Source of the DNA: Persicaria tinctoria | Lineage: Eukaryota > Streptophyta > Magnoliopsida > Caryophyllales > Polygonaceae | DNA: 64,000 nt | Direction of reading: 5' to 3' | Assembly: GCA_037127255.1 (NCBI GenBank) | Contig: JBANSL010000005.1 | Location: forward strand, 81,845,160 to 81,909,159 | In this document: positions 1 through 11,000 of the stretch, piece after piece | Position numbering within the stretch: the stretch's first letter is position 1 | How the letters are laid out: every line of letters starts with the position of its first letter | Notes under the pieces: model-generated | The model's input: the letters and a program-made list of their open reading frames with translations, nothing else | Databases searched by the model: none | What the model was told of the DNA's origin: nothing | Made by a program: the position numbers and the translations under genes

Positions 1-29
1 CGTGCTCCACCCCCCTATATTGTACTAGT

Positions 30-478
30 GCTTGCGGGCAGTGGTCAAGGAGACCTTCAGGCTGCACCCACCAACCCCACTTTTTCTCCCAAGGAAAGTG
101 ATCAGTGATACACAACTGGGGGAATTCAAAATAGCGAAGAACACTGAGGTGCTGGTAAACGCCTGGGCCATCGGTAGAGACCCCAAGTTGTGGGCCAACG
201 TGGATGTGTTCGAGCCGGAGAGGTTCCTGGATTCGTCCGTGGATTATGTGGGACAAGATTTCGAGCTGATTCCGTTTGGGTCAGGGCGTCGAGTATGCCC
301 TGGGATGCCATTAGCCTCGAGGATGTTGCATTTGATTTTGGGGACGTTGATCCATTCAGTGAATTGGAAGCTTGAAGATGGGATGAAGCCGGAGGATATT
401 GATGTCGATGACAGGTTCGGAATTAGCATACAGAAAGCCAAACCGTTGTGTGTCATCCCATTTCCTAAACCCATGTAA
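30..478 (+). pseudogene. Truncated CYP76-like cytochrome P450, 3' exon only
   Basis: This is the heme-binding end of a plant A-type cytochrome P450 (ER-membrane monooxygenase). Visible motifs are the K-helix KETFR (ExxR), PERF, and the heme loop PFGSGRRVCPG with its cysteine ligand, then a TAA stop at 476-478. It is very similar to the last exon of the second P450 at 10730-11341, but the match begins abruptly near base 30; bases 1-29 do not match the corresponding part of the second copy. The I-helix and all upstream exons are therefore missing. I read it as a 5'-truncated duplicate and non-functional. Its downstream sequence, including an LTR, also matches the second copy. Confidence 0.85.
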
Positions 479-538
479 GATATGTTTAAGATCCTTATTG
501 TATGACTTTACAATTTCATGTATTTGTGTTCTGGGGGT

Positions 539-803
539 TGTTGGAGGGAGGCAAGCTGCCGAGTGACACATCAGCTACTTCTGGGTCCACATTGCCAGCT
601 CGGAGGTCAACTGAGCTACAAGCTGGCACGGGTCAAAGCAAGCAAAGTGATCAAGGCTAGAGCGGCGGTGTTTTTGTTTATGTTTTGATCTTTCCATGAT
701 TGTAATAAAAGGCAAACTTGTTTTTAGTTGTAACTAACTCATTCTACACAATTCACAGAAAAATGATCGAAAAGAGAGAAAACCCTCTCCGGGCTCTCAA
801 TTC
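539..803 (+). mobile_element. Copia LTR, partial, co-duplicated with P450
   Basis: This stretch matches the LTR at 11405-11737 almost base for base from its TGTTGGAGGG start to the phrase CCGGGCTCTCAATT, where the match stops and the non-LTR element begins. The last 70 or so LTR bases and the primer-binding site are missing. It sits 60 bp after the P450 stop codon, the same offset as in the second copy, so the LTR insertion is older than the P450 duplication. Confidence 0.75.
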
Positions 804-2897
804 ACAAAAAATGCTGCGATTCGGTTGCTCTCTTCATCAGGTATTGCCCCCTATTCTGATGTCACTCTTGCGGCCCTACATGATAAGCACCCCACTACTC
901 CGTCTCCTAACTTTCCACCCTTGCATGTGGATCACCACCCTCTTGTTGCCTCTTCGACCGTTGTTTTGGATATGATTCGGAGCTTCCCGCGTGGTACGTC
1001 ATGTGGGAGGGATATGTTTCCTACTCAACATCTTTTTGATTGTTTGGGTGGAGTTGTTGTTGCTATTTTAGATGATTTTATCTCCTCCATTACTCGGGGT
1101 CAATCTTTTCCTTGAAGGCCGCTGCCCGCAGGTTCTGAGTGAGTATAATGCTAGTGCTCCGCTCACGCCGCTTGTTAAACCAGGTGGAGGTATACGTCTT
1201 ATTGTTATTGGCACTATTTGGAGACGCCTAGTCTCTAAGGTTAATGCTTATTTGGTCGGTCCCTCTTTGTCCGGTTATTTTGTTGGTCTTCAGTTTGGGG
1301 TCGGGGTATCTGATGAAGGAGAGGATATTTTGCACGCCTTGAATCATTTTGTTGAGGCTCGTGGCGGTGAGGACGGTATGTCTATGTTATTGGTGGATTT
1401 TCAGAATGTTGAGTCTCTGATTTTGCACGCCTTGAATCGTTTTGTTAATCTAGTCTTGCCCGACTGTATTATGGGGAGCATAGCTTATGGTCTTGTCGAG
1501 GGGTTGAGTAGGGTGATCCTTTAGGCCCTTTACTTTTTGCTTTGGTGTTGCATCCTTTGGTCTGCAAGATCAAAGACTCTTTTTCCCCGAGTCTGCAGGT
1601 TTGGTACTTAGATGATGGCACTATTGTTGGGGACACTTTGGTTGTGGGGGAGGTCTTAGATATGATTATGGTGGAGGGTCCCCGCTTTGGCCTTCATCTT
1701 AATATGGATAAGACCGAAGCTTTTTGGCCTACAGAAGACCCCAGGAGTCGGCTCCTTGGTGTTTCCCCCCCCCCCCCTCTATTGCTCGGCCTTCGCGTGG
1801 TGTCAATGTTTTGGGTGGGCCTGTAAGCGCGTGTCCTGTTTTCGGCAGTGACCTAGTGGCGAAGAGGGTGGCTAGGACCATAGAGCTTATGGACTCTGTC
1901 GCGAGGATTAATTATCCACAGTGCGAGTTGCGTTTACTCCGAGCTTGTACTGGTATTTCTAAGCTTTACTTTTCTTAGTGTACTTGCTCCCCGTGTGTCT
2001 TTGGGTCGGCCCAACTCTCCTTTCATGTGGCACTCCATTCTAGCTTGAAGCGTATTGTCACTGGGTCCGGGCCTGGGTTTGGGGATTGGTAGTGGCGACT
2101 TGCCACCTTCCCTTTTCATTTTGGTGGGCTCGGAGTGTATGATGCTGGGGATGTCCTACATTATGCTTTTTTGGCATCTCGATTGCAGTCTGCTGAGTTG
2201 CAAGCTAAGCTTCTATGTCCTTCTGGTATCATTGTTGTTGGTCCCGCTTTTGATGATGTCTGCCACGCTTTTAATGAGACTATGAGTTCTGATCTTCTAC
2301 GCGATCCTAGTGAAATCGCTGCGCCCCAAACTTATGAAGAAATTGGCAGATATATATTTCGCGAAGGTTTCTGCTACATCAGACTCTGTTCTCTCTTTGA
2401 CTCCATGGCAGGTGGCATTGTGGAAGTCTCAGCAGGGTGCTCACTCCTCCGATTGGTTACGTGCAGTTCCTATTTCTGGGCTAGGACATACTATGAATGG
2501 AAGGACCTATCGTAGTGTGCTTAGCTATCAACTGAGTGTTCCTTTGTTTGCGGTGTCTAGGCCGTGTCCGGCTTGTTCTCGGGCCTTTGATGGTGATGTC
2601 TATGGAGATCATGTTGTGTCCTGCGCTGGTACTATGGGCATTAAACATCGGCATAACCTCGTGCGCGACACCTGGCCTTATTGGATATCTGTTTCAGGAC
2701 GGGGATTTCTGCTAGTAAGGAGGTTGATATCGGGTTGGTTGATAGGCACGATAAGACCCTTCATCCAGCGGATTTGCTTCTTTATTCGTGGGACAAGGGG
2801 CGAGATGTTTGTGTTGATCTGACGGGATCCTCACCCTTGACTCAGTCTGCAGTGTCTGATTTTATCCCCGGTCGTGTTGTTGTTGATGCTGCTTAGC

Positions 2898-3688
2898 TAG
2901 ACCTGTCAAAACGTGACCCGACCCGACCCGTAAAACGTGGGTTTTGGCGCAAATATTTCAACCCGAAACCCGAAGCAACCCGAACCCGTTCAACCCGCAA
3001 ATTTTTGGGTCGGGTTGGGTCGACCTATGGGTCACCCGTTGGGTCAAGCTTTAAGATAATAAAAACATAAATAAATTACAATTTAACCTAATATTGAAAT
3101 TTATTACTAATAATAATTAGGATTGAATATTATATTTTTCATCATCAATTTTACTTTATAATTTAACATTAGAATTTGTTATATATATAAAATTACATAT
3201 TACTATTGTAGAGACATTAATTATTTTTTTCAATAATATAACTATTATTAGGATAATATAACAATTTTAGATTTAGGAACTATGTAAATAGTCATTAAAA
3301 ATACTCCATCTGTTTACTTTTAAATGTTGTTTACTATTCATGTATGGTTTTAAGGATGATAATAATTATATAAAATATCCATTTATATATTATATATAAT
3401 TTCATACTTCAAAAACTAAAAAGAATAAAATTATAACAAGTAATAAATTTTTATTGATATTTTACATAATTTTATCATTTTAAAATAACGTGTATAAATA
3501 GTAAATGACATTTAAAAAATTATGGATGAGTAGCGCTCATAATCCGTTGGGTCGACCCGAACCCGTTATATATGGGTCTGGGTTGAGCATTTCACGACCC
3601 ATAACCCGAAATGACCCGACCCGGAATGGACCCGAACCCGAGACGACCCGACCCAAACTCGACCCGCCCGACCTGTTTGACAGGTCTA
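2898..3688. mobile_element. hAT-type MITE with perfect 8-bp TSD
   Basis: The ends are inverted repeats (TAGACCTGTCAAA at the left, TTTGACAGGTCTA at the right) and both subterminal regions are crowded with ACCCGACCCG / GGGTCGGGT repeats. The 8-bp sequence TGCTTAGC occurs immediately outside both ends (2890-2897 and 3689-3696), the target-site length typical of hAT transposons. No coding capacity. The centre holds a Stowaway MITE at 3304-3530. Confidence 0.88.
3304..3530. mobile_element. Stowaway-like MITE nested in hAT MITE
   Basis: Terminal inverted repeats CTCCATCTGTTTACTTTTAAA at the left and a diverged complement ending GGATGAG at the right are flanked by TA dinucleotides, the Stowaway (Tc1/mariner-type) target. 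The internal sequence is AT-rich and non-coding. It resembles the Stowaway copies at 28050-28286 and 40655-40891. Confidence 0.75.
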
Positions 3689-3920
3689 TGCTTAGCGCAA
3701 GTGTGTCAAATATCGAGATTTGTGCACGGTGGCTTGGGGGAGATGGATACGGATGTTGTTGCCTTGCTAAAGTGGATTCAGAAATTCTCAATATCTCAGG
3801 ATGTCAGGGCTCGTGCTACACCTTATATTTTTACTAGACTTAGCTTTGTAATTGCTAAGGGAGTGGGTGCCCAAATAGTATCTCGGCTACCCCCTAATTT
3901 CCTGTAGTATGTAATTATTT

Positions 3921-3922
<2 letters not shown>

Positions 3923-3994
<72 letters not shown>
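3923..3994 (+). repeat. (TAA)24 tail of element 1
   Basis: Twenty-four perfect TAA units follow 15 bases after the stop codon of element 1. The other copy ends the same way, so this is the element's 3' tail rather than an unrelated microsatellite. Element 2 starts directly after the last unit. Confidence 0.9.
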
Positions 3995-3996
<2 letters not shown>

Positions 3997-4497
3997 GTGC
4001 TAGGGCACGGGCGATTTGGCGATCAGCATCCGGCGCTCTCCGGCGGTTAGCGGCCTCGGCGGTTGGGCATGGCGATCTCCATGGCGCGCGATTCGTGAGG
4101 GCCGGAATCGCAGGAGTTGACCCCTCACACATCATCGTTGCTGGGGACGCGGGTGCTTGCTCGTCGTGGTGGTTCGCGCATCATCTTCCTTGCTTATCGG
4201 TTCAGTCCGGTGGCGGCTCAGGTGTGTCTCTTATCTCTCTCTGTTCGGTGGTGGTTGTGGGATGCACTGGCGGCGGCACTGGTGGTGGTTGCAGGGCGTT
4301 TGCTGCTTGCGCTGTCTGTGCTTGCGTGCTGTTCGTGCTCGCCTTGGGTTTCCGACGTGCTTTTTGTGCTGTTTGTGCTCGCCTTGGCCCACCCTTTGCC
4401 GACGCCAGTGGTGGTTTGCCTACCGGCGAGTGCAGGGCTGTTCCGGTGTCCGCAATTGCTGGTGCCCAGTGACGCAGGTGGGAGTTGTTGATTAGGT
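3995..4497 (+). other. 5' leader of non-LTR element 2
   Basis: This GC- and T-rich, C-poor leader precedes the first methionine of the polyprotein. Several overlapping open frames of about 110-125 codons exist here (4095-4495), but their sequence is low-complexity (Val/Cys/Leu-rich) and they look like composition effects. It may contain an internal promoter, as other full-length non-LTR elements do; I see no specific box. Confidence 0.5.
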
Positions 4498-7400
4498 ATG
4501 TCACTATCCGAATTAGGAGACCGGTTTCATTGCCCCTTCCGAGGTAGTGAAGGATGCAGGGATGGTCGCTCCGCAAACACCGGTCTCACGTCAAAATATT
4601 TTGTTGATAACCTCTCTAGGCATTTCAGTACACCAGAGGCTGTCGACAAATACAAGGGGGTCATATCTTCGGATGTGGGTGTTTATGATTTGTTTGTCGC
4701 TAATCTCGAACGGGCTGGTCGATGGATGTGTGGTTTGTGTTTGCGTAATCACACAGTTAGGATGGCATGTAAACATGGAGAGGTAGGGATTCCTATCGCC
4801 GGGCCGGGATGTAGTGTTAATGGGGAGTCGTTCGTCATCCATGGTATTTCAAGACCTTCCGGTTCTCCTTGTTTGTTAGCTTCTGGTGATCGGGGCTCTC
4901 CTGTTATCCATAATGTTGGCAATGCAAGACCGATGGATTTGATTTTTGATGAGCATTTATTTGAGCGCTTTCTTGAAGAACGGTTTATGACTTCCAAAAG
5001 TATCCCTTTCAAGCTCCGTCTTGAGTTTGGAAGAGCATATCTTGAAGCTCTTTGCAAAGTCATTGCTCAACCATCGGATGTTTCTTGTTGGGTTCAGTTG
5101 TTTGTTCTACCGGCTTGTGTTCTTAATACGGCATCGCAGCGGGGTCGCCCTAAGGGCATGTCGGATAGTAGGAAGAGGGATCAGTTTGCTTCTATGGCTG
5201 CTGCCTTGACTTTGTGGAGAGAGCCAGGGGGGATGCATTCCCTTGTTCAGGATATACTCACCTCGTCTACCTCTTGCGCCTCTGGCACAGTTCAGAAGAA
5301 AAAAGACTTGTCTCAATTTGAGTTGAATGTGGTTCAGTGCAAACGCAAAATGGGAGATGGTCATTATGCTGCGGCTATTAGAGTCCTCACTTCTTCTGGG
5401 GTGGCCCCTTTCAATGATGACACAGTTGTTGAGCTTCTTGCTAAACACCCTACCTCTCCCCCGCCAGTTGTTTCTTCTGATCCTCTTTGAGTGCCTGCGT
5501 TGTCAGTCAGTCAGGAGTTGGTTCTCAACAGAATTAGGAGTTTTCCCAAGGGTACTTCTTGTGGAAAGGATGGTCTTAGAGCGCAGCATCTTGTTGAGAT
5601 TCTTAGTGGTGCATGTGATGGCATTGCTAGTGAGCTTCTTGCGGCTATCACGAGAGTTGTTAATCTTTTTCTGTCAGGCTTGTGTCCTCGTGTACTTGCA
5701 GAGTTTGTGGCGAGTGCTCCCCTCACGCCATTGTTGAAACCGGGAGGGGGTGTTCGTCCCATTGCAGTCGGGTCCATTTGGAGGAGGTTGGTTTCCAAAG
5801 TTACTTCTTCCGTCATCGTCAAGGAGCTTAGCACATATTTAGGGACACACCAGTTTGGTGTGGGTGTGTCTGGGGGCGGTGAAGCTATCCTTCACTCAGT
5901 TAACAGGCTTTTGGTGGATAAAGGTCTGGACAGTGGCAGGTCCTTACTTCTTGTGGACTTTTCTAATGCCTTTAATCTTGTCGACAGGAGTGCTTTGATT
6001 CGAGAAGTGCGGGCCCGTTGCCTCTCTATTGCTCCTTGGGTTGAATTTTGCTATGCCCAACCTGCTCGTCTTTACTGGCAGGATGTCCCTTTGCGTTCTT
6101 GTCAAGGTGTGCAGCAAGGTGATCCCTTAGGTCCGTTGTTGTTTGCTCTGGTTCTGCATCCTCTTGTCACGAAAATCAATACCTCATGTGTTCTTGATAT
6201 CAATGCTTGGTATTTAGATGATGGTACTTTAGCTGGTGAAACCGTTGAGGTTGCTAAAGCTCTGGAGATTGTGGTCAAGGAGGGTCCGAAGTTAGGGTTA
6301 TTTATTAACATTCAGAAAACTGAATTGTTCTGGCCAACCAAAGATGTGAGGAGCTTAGAAGTTGGTTTGTTTCCATCTAACATTTCTAGACCCAAATTGG
6401 GAGTGAAATTGTTAGGTGGACCGGCCAGTAACAATGATACATTCTGCAACAGGTTGGTTATGAAGAGGGTTGACAAGGCATTAGAGGTTTTAAAGGCTGT
6501 AAGGAAGTTCGATGATCCTCAATGCGAACTGCTCCTTCTCAAGAATTGTATTGATGTCTCAAAGATGATGTTTGCCCTTCGTACTTGCTCCCCTCATGCT
6601 CTTTCCAGTGTTATTAGTTGTTTTGATGAGGATTTGCGGGTCTCCCTTGAGCATGTTGTTACTGCAGGGGGTCCTGGGTTTGGTCCATGGCAGTGGCGTC
6701 AGGCCACTCTTCCGTTAAAGCTTGGTTTCAGCGTCCTTGCTCAGGCTGGTTTAGCCACATCAGTACCCGGGCGCCCTGATATTGGCTCTGACATTGTTCT
6801 CACCCAGTCCATTTCGAGGTATGTCACTTGTGTTGGTTCGAATATTGATGACTTAGTTGTATCCCCCGCCCCAAAAAAATTCATGTCAGTGATGGCGGAT
6901 CGATACTTCAAGTTCATTGACGACAACTTAGTGTCTACTCTTAATCCAACTCCTAGACAGTTAAACATCTTACAGGCTGTGAGAGGAGAAAGAGCACAAG
7001 ATTTTCTGTTGGCCACTCCTATTGAGGGGCTTGCTCAGACCATGTCATCGCGACAATATCGTTCTGTCCTTCAGTACCATCTTTCAATTCCTATGTTTAG
7101 TGGTTATCCAACTTGTCCCAGTTGTGAGCTTGATAGGATGGATCCTTTTGGAGATCATGCTCTACATTGCAGTAGGGGCATAGGGACTAAACATCGACAC
7201 AATATAGTCCGAGATGTTTTAGCGGACATTTGTTTTAAAGCAGGCACCGCGGTTCAGAAGGAAGCACATACAGGTATGAGCAGTGATGATGGTGTTGAGC
7301 TGAGGCCGGGTGATCTGTTAGTGTATGGGTGGGACAAGGGTAGAGACACTTGTGTTGATGTGGTGGGAGCGTCGCCGTTCACGACCGGCCAGAGCCAATG

Positions 7401-7687
7401 ACTCCTTTGTACCTGGCAAGCCAGTCTCTCAAGCAACGGAAATGAAGGAGAGAAAGTATGCAGATATTTGTGCGGCTAAGGGATACTGCTTCATGGCATT
7501 TGCGTTCTCCACCTTTGGGGAGTTGGGGGGTGATGCTATCGGTTTCCTAAAGCGGGTTCAGTTGGTTACGAATAGTCACGATAGTGGGTCTGTTAAGGGC
7601 GATTTTATCTTTCATAGAGTTGGTTTTACTATTCAAAAAGGTGTTGGAGCCCAATTTGTTACGAGGCTTTCAACCAACTTTGTGTAA
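4498..7687 (+). pseudogene. RT-endonuclease polyprotein of RLE-type non-LTR element
   Basis: The polyprotein performs target-primed reverse transcription. From the ATG at 4498: possible zinc fingers (C12, C20, H42; then C78-x2-C81, H85, C91, H93), a linker, and after an in-frame TGA at 5488-5490 the RT domain with SFPKGTSCGKDG, VDFSNAF, GVQQGDPLGP and the catalytic YLDD at 6211-6222. A CPSC...HALHC zinc knuckle (near 7110-7170) is followed by a PD-(D/E)XK-like endonuclease: RPGDLL (~7303), CVDV (~7351) and, after a frameshift near 7390, KERKY (~7450) and the family C-terminus ending TRLSTNFV. Only two lesions are obvious, the TGA and the frameshift, so this copy is young. Reading through the TGA is speculation; mutation is the simpler reading. 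Confidence 0.8.
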
Positions 7688-7697
7688 TTTGTTTTTA

Positions 7698-7718
7698 TAA
7701 TAATAATAATAATAATAA
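7698..7718 (+). repeat. (TAA)7 tail of element 2
   Basis: Seven TAA units lie ten bases after the TAA stop codon at 7685-7687. This is the same tail type as element 1. Confidence 0.85.
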
Positions 7719-8091
7719 GCTACAAAATTGGAAATGGAAAATTACCTAATATTTTAAAGAGAATGAAATGAGCTACAAAATTGGGAATGAATGATTTACG
7801 AGAATCATTACGATTCCAAATTTCTAACATATCAAACATTTAAATCGAGAATCATCTATTACGATTATCAGTTTTGATTTCCGAAAATGGTTAAGATATT
7901 GCCCTCTCATTTACCGCAATCCAACCAATCTGACTGACCCCATCAATCCCAATTAAAATCTTTTACTTCACTCCGTCCTCCATTAAATTATTGAAACATT
8001 TATTTAATTTAATAAACTTACATATAGGGGGCTTTACTAGACCATGAAATCCGACTTTCAATCTCTCACTACAAGCTAGTATTTTGGAGAG
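7719..8091. other. Upstream region of P450 copy 2
   Basis: AT-rich, no coding sequence. It presumably contains the P450 promoter, but no convincing TATA box stands out; CATATAG at 8021-8027 is a weak candidate. It does not continue the Copia LTR broken at 803. Confidence 0.4.
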
Positions 8092-11000
8092 ATGAATCTT
8101 TTGAGCATTCTGGTGCAGCTCATCTTTGCGTGGGTTGCGATGGACTACCTTATAACGCTGCTAAAACGCAGCAAACTAAACCCAAAATGACAACTCCCGG
8201 GGCCACTTCCCCTTCCAATCGTAGGCAACCTGTTTAGCCTCGGAAAAAAGCCACACAAGTCGTTGGCGGAGCTTGCTAAGGTATATGGCCCCGTTATGCT
8301 TCTCAAAATCGGATACAAACCCAATCCCGTCATCGTCGTGTCGTCTCCTTCAATGGCTCAAGAGGTTCTCAAGACCAAGGATGCCTCCTTCTCTGCCCGT
8401 AGTGTTGTCCACTCACTCACGGCTTTGGACCACCATTTGTCGTCGGTTGGCCTCTTGCCTCCCGATGCTCGTTGGAGGGCCTTTCACAAGATTTGCGCTA
8501 TGCAGATCTTCGCGAATAGCAGACTGGATGCTACCCAACATCTTCGGCGGAAGCAAATCTCTAAACTTCTCTCTTTTGTTCAGGTATGTATGTATAGACA
8601 TTTTTCAATATCAACTATTTTGGTTTTTTTTTTTTGGCCAAATCTTGAAAGAATTTGAGCTAAATTCAAACCGTTACTCCAGTTATTCTTCCAATATTGA
8701 TGAATTCTAACCCGGTTTCTTGTAGTCGTATGGCTCTGTTTGACAACAGTAGGTAGCTTTTCGAAATTTATGATTTTGATATTATATAATTTGAAATAAA
8801 ATAAATATAAGATTTTTATTTAATCTACTTTTGAAATCTATGTTTTACAACAATTACTCACCTTATCTTTTTAGAGCTTTTGTTTTTTTTTTATTTATCA
8901 GCTACCCTAATAACTAGGTTTACCGAACACAATATTAACTTATTAATCTATATTTAACACAATCGATTAGTTTCATTTACCAGATCATCAACTACTCTTT
9001 TGCCAAACATATCTTATATAAAAAAACATATCTTATATAAAAACCCAAAGGAACCGTTCTAATGTGAATTATTGTTAGCAGTCAAACATGTGGCCATATT
9101 ATTCAATATATCCCTGAAAGAAATACTACAAGTTCGTCAAAGAAATTAATTGGCGTTCAATTTGTTCAATGAAGTCTAAAATATTCGTCATACGTAATGC
9201 TTATGACCGATACATTTAGACCTAACAAATTTTATCATTTTTTATACAGAAATATATTTAATTACGTACTTCCTACAATATTTGACTATGTAGATCAAAT
9301 TAAAACCTCGTAACTCAATATTTGTCCTTATAGAGACAACTATTTCGTCTTTTTAATATTCATATATTTGGTATTAAAAAGATACATTGTCAAATTTGGA
9401 GGAATTTTAGTTGGCATTCATCATAACCGTATTTTTTTTAATTATTAATATGTCCATATATAATTCGAAGATAATTAAAATAATAATTTCAAAAATTCTT
9501 GTTGTTATTATTCAACCTAATACTTTCATATTATTTAAAATCGGTTGAATTTCTTAAATAAAGAGCTGTCATTCGTAGTTCGAATCGGGGACCTATGGAT
9601 ACTACCCACAAGTCTTTTTCGGTGAGCCATTCCGGAATGGTTTTAAAATCGGTTTACCTATCTCAGTGAAACCACGACTTCCCCGGTTGAATTTATATAA
9701 TGTTTATTTGATGTTTTAGGAGAAGAAATTTAATCAACAATATGATGTTTTAGAAGTAATCATTACACTTTTTTTATTTTGTACCAGTATCAATATAATT
9801 TACATTTTTTTTCAAGTTTAACCAATTACATTTTTACATAATAAATATGATGAGGTAGTAAAAATTACGGAGTATTATATGGGGTATTTAAATGTGAAAA
9901 GAACATTTGTGCATACATCTAAAACATCAAATAAATATGATTGGAGTGAGTAATAATTAATGTAACTCACACCGGTTGATATATTTACCTATTTCATGTT
10001 AGAAATGTTGCAAGACAGGAGAGGCAGTGAAGATAGGGGAGGCAACGTTTGTAACCTCAATGAATTCATTGACAAACACCTTCTTCTCCATGGATCTGGT
10101 GGATCTTGGTTCCGAAGGCGCTACCGGCTTCAAGGAGCTAATCTGGAGTATAGTAAAGGTAGCCGCAGCTCCCGACATAGCCAACTATTTTCCGGTGCTG
10201 AAGATGGTGGATCCACAGGGCAGTAAGAAGCGCATGTCGGCTTCCTTCAACAGGATGTTTGTAATAATTGATGGTATAATCCAACAGCGATTGGAGCTTC
10301 GGAGATCCGCAGCCATGGATGATCAGAATGTCACCCCCAAAAACGACGACGTCCTGGATGCTATGCTCGACTCCAATGATGTTAAGGACTTCAACGTTTC
10401 TGATATACCACATCTGCTAACTGTAAGTAATTGGGTATATGAATATAATATTATTTATATTCAAATAACATGAAATGAATAACACCATATTCATATTCAC
10501 ATTGACACACCATAAATATTCACAAATTCATATATATTCACATAATATCATATTCATAATATTTATTCGTTTAACTGTTACATCGTATTATTCGTTTCAT
10601 TCGTTTCAGCACTATAACTCTTGCCTTATGCCTTAATCTCCATATCTTGTGTGTTACGAGCATATATAGGTAAGGTAACTATATACGTATGTATGTTCAT
10701 TAATTAATAGTTTTGGTTTCGATGTGCAGGATTTATTTTTAGGAGGAACAGAGACAACACCAAGTACGGTAGAATGGGCGATGACAGAACTACTACGCAA
10801 CCCAGAAAAGATACAAAAAGCTCAAGCGGAGCTCCAAGAGGTTATCGGCGTACACAACCAAGTCGAAGAAAACGACCACTTGCGTCTGCCCTACTTGCGA
10901 GCAGTGGTGAAGGAGACCTTCCGGCTTCACGCTCCAACCCCGCTTTTGGTCCCCAGGAAGGTGATCAAAGATACACAACTCGGGGAATTCACTATATCGA

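Larger units (their letters stand above)
810..3907 (+). pseudogene. Degenerate RT-endonuclease polyprotein of element 1
   Basis: Reading across frames gives the same protein family as copy 2: the block PRGTSCGRD, the fingers region APLTPLVKPGGGIR, a palm with WYLDDGT (RT catalytic DD), then a C-terminal CPAC...GDHVVSCAG zinc knuckle and a restriction-like endonuclease block with PADLLLYSWDKG and CVDLTG. The C-terminus is split by the hAT MITE: removing it joins GATGCT to GCTTAGCGCAAG and restores the K..KY-like segment (RKCVKY), with a TAG where a CAG codon would be expected. The final segment, at 3857-3907, is AKGVGAQIVSRLPPNFL, nearly identical to the end of copy 2. Numerous stops (for example near 1116, 1522, 1824, 1976) make it non-functional. 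Family membership is clear; the endonuclease type is inferred from motif order. Confidence 0.75.
804..3994 (+). mobile_element. RLE-type non-LTR retrotransposon 1, 5'-truncated
   Basis: This is a 5'-truncated copy of the element seen more completely at 3995-7718. It begins inside the coding region, at the part matching base ~5367 of copy 2, as expected for incomplete target-primed reverse transcription, and ends in a 24-unit (TAA)n tail. Its open reading frame is riddled with stops and frameshifts. A hAT MITE (2898-3688) interrupts its endonuclease region. The 5' junction lies in a Copia LTR, and a 16-base LTR phrase (CAATTCACA...AAAATG) occurs both about 50 bp before and at the junction. Confidence 0.8.
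3995..7718 (+). mobile_element. RLE-type non-LTR retrotransposon 2, near full length
   Basis: A 3.7-kb element: 0.5-kb 5' leader, one long reading frame, a very short 3' UTR (10 bases) and a (TAA)7 tail. It has no LTRs. It lies in the same orientation as element 1 and begins at the exact end of that element's (TAA)24 tail. The single polyprotein with N-terminal zinc fingers, central RT and C-terminal CCHC plus restriction-like endonuclease is the layout of R2/NeSL-like elements and differs from plant L1 and RTE elements, which carry an N-terminal APE endonuclease. Similar plant proteins are commonly labelled just 'reverse transcriptase domain-containing'. Confidence 0.8.

Noticed and set aside
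126..571. Minus-strand open frames across P450 copy 1 (also 10793-11337)
   Set aside because: Antisense shadows of the conserved P450 exon, present in both copies for that reason only.
3920..4135. Leucine-rich open frame on the minus strand
   Set aside because: It is a translation of the (TAA)n tail (TTA codons) and has no biological support.
4095..4495. Three overlapping 110-125-codon open frames upstream of the RT polyprotein
   Set aside because: They lie in a skewed-composition leader in all three frames, have low-complexity products and no family resemblance.
9540..9690. A tRNA-derived SINE in P450 intron 1
   Set aside because: Only a B-box-like GTTCGAATC is present; no A-box, tail or target duplication.
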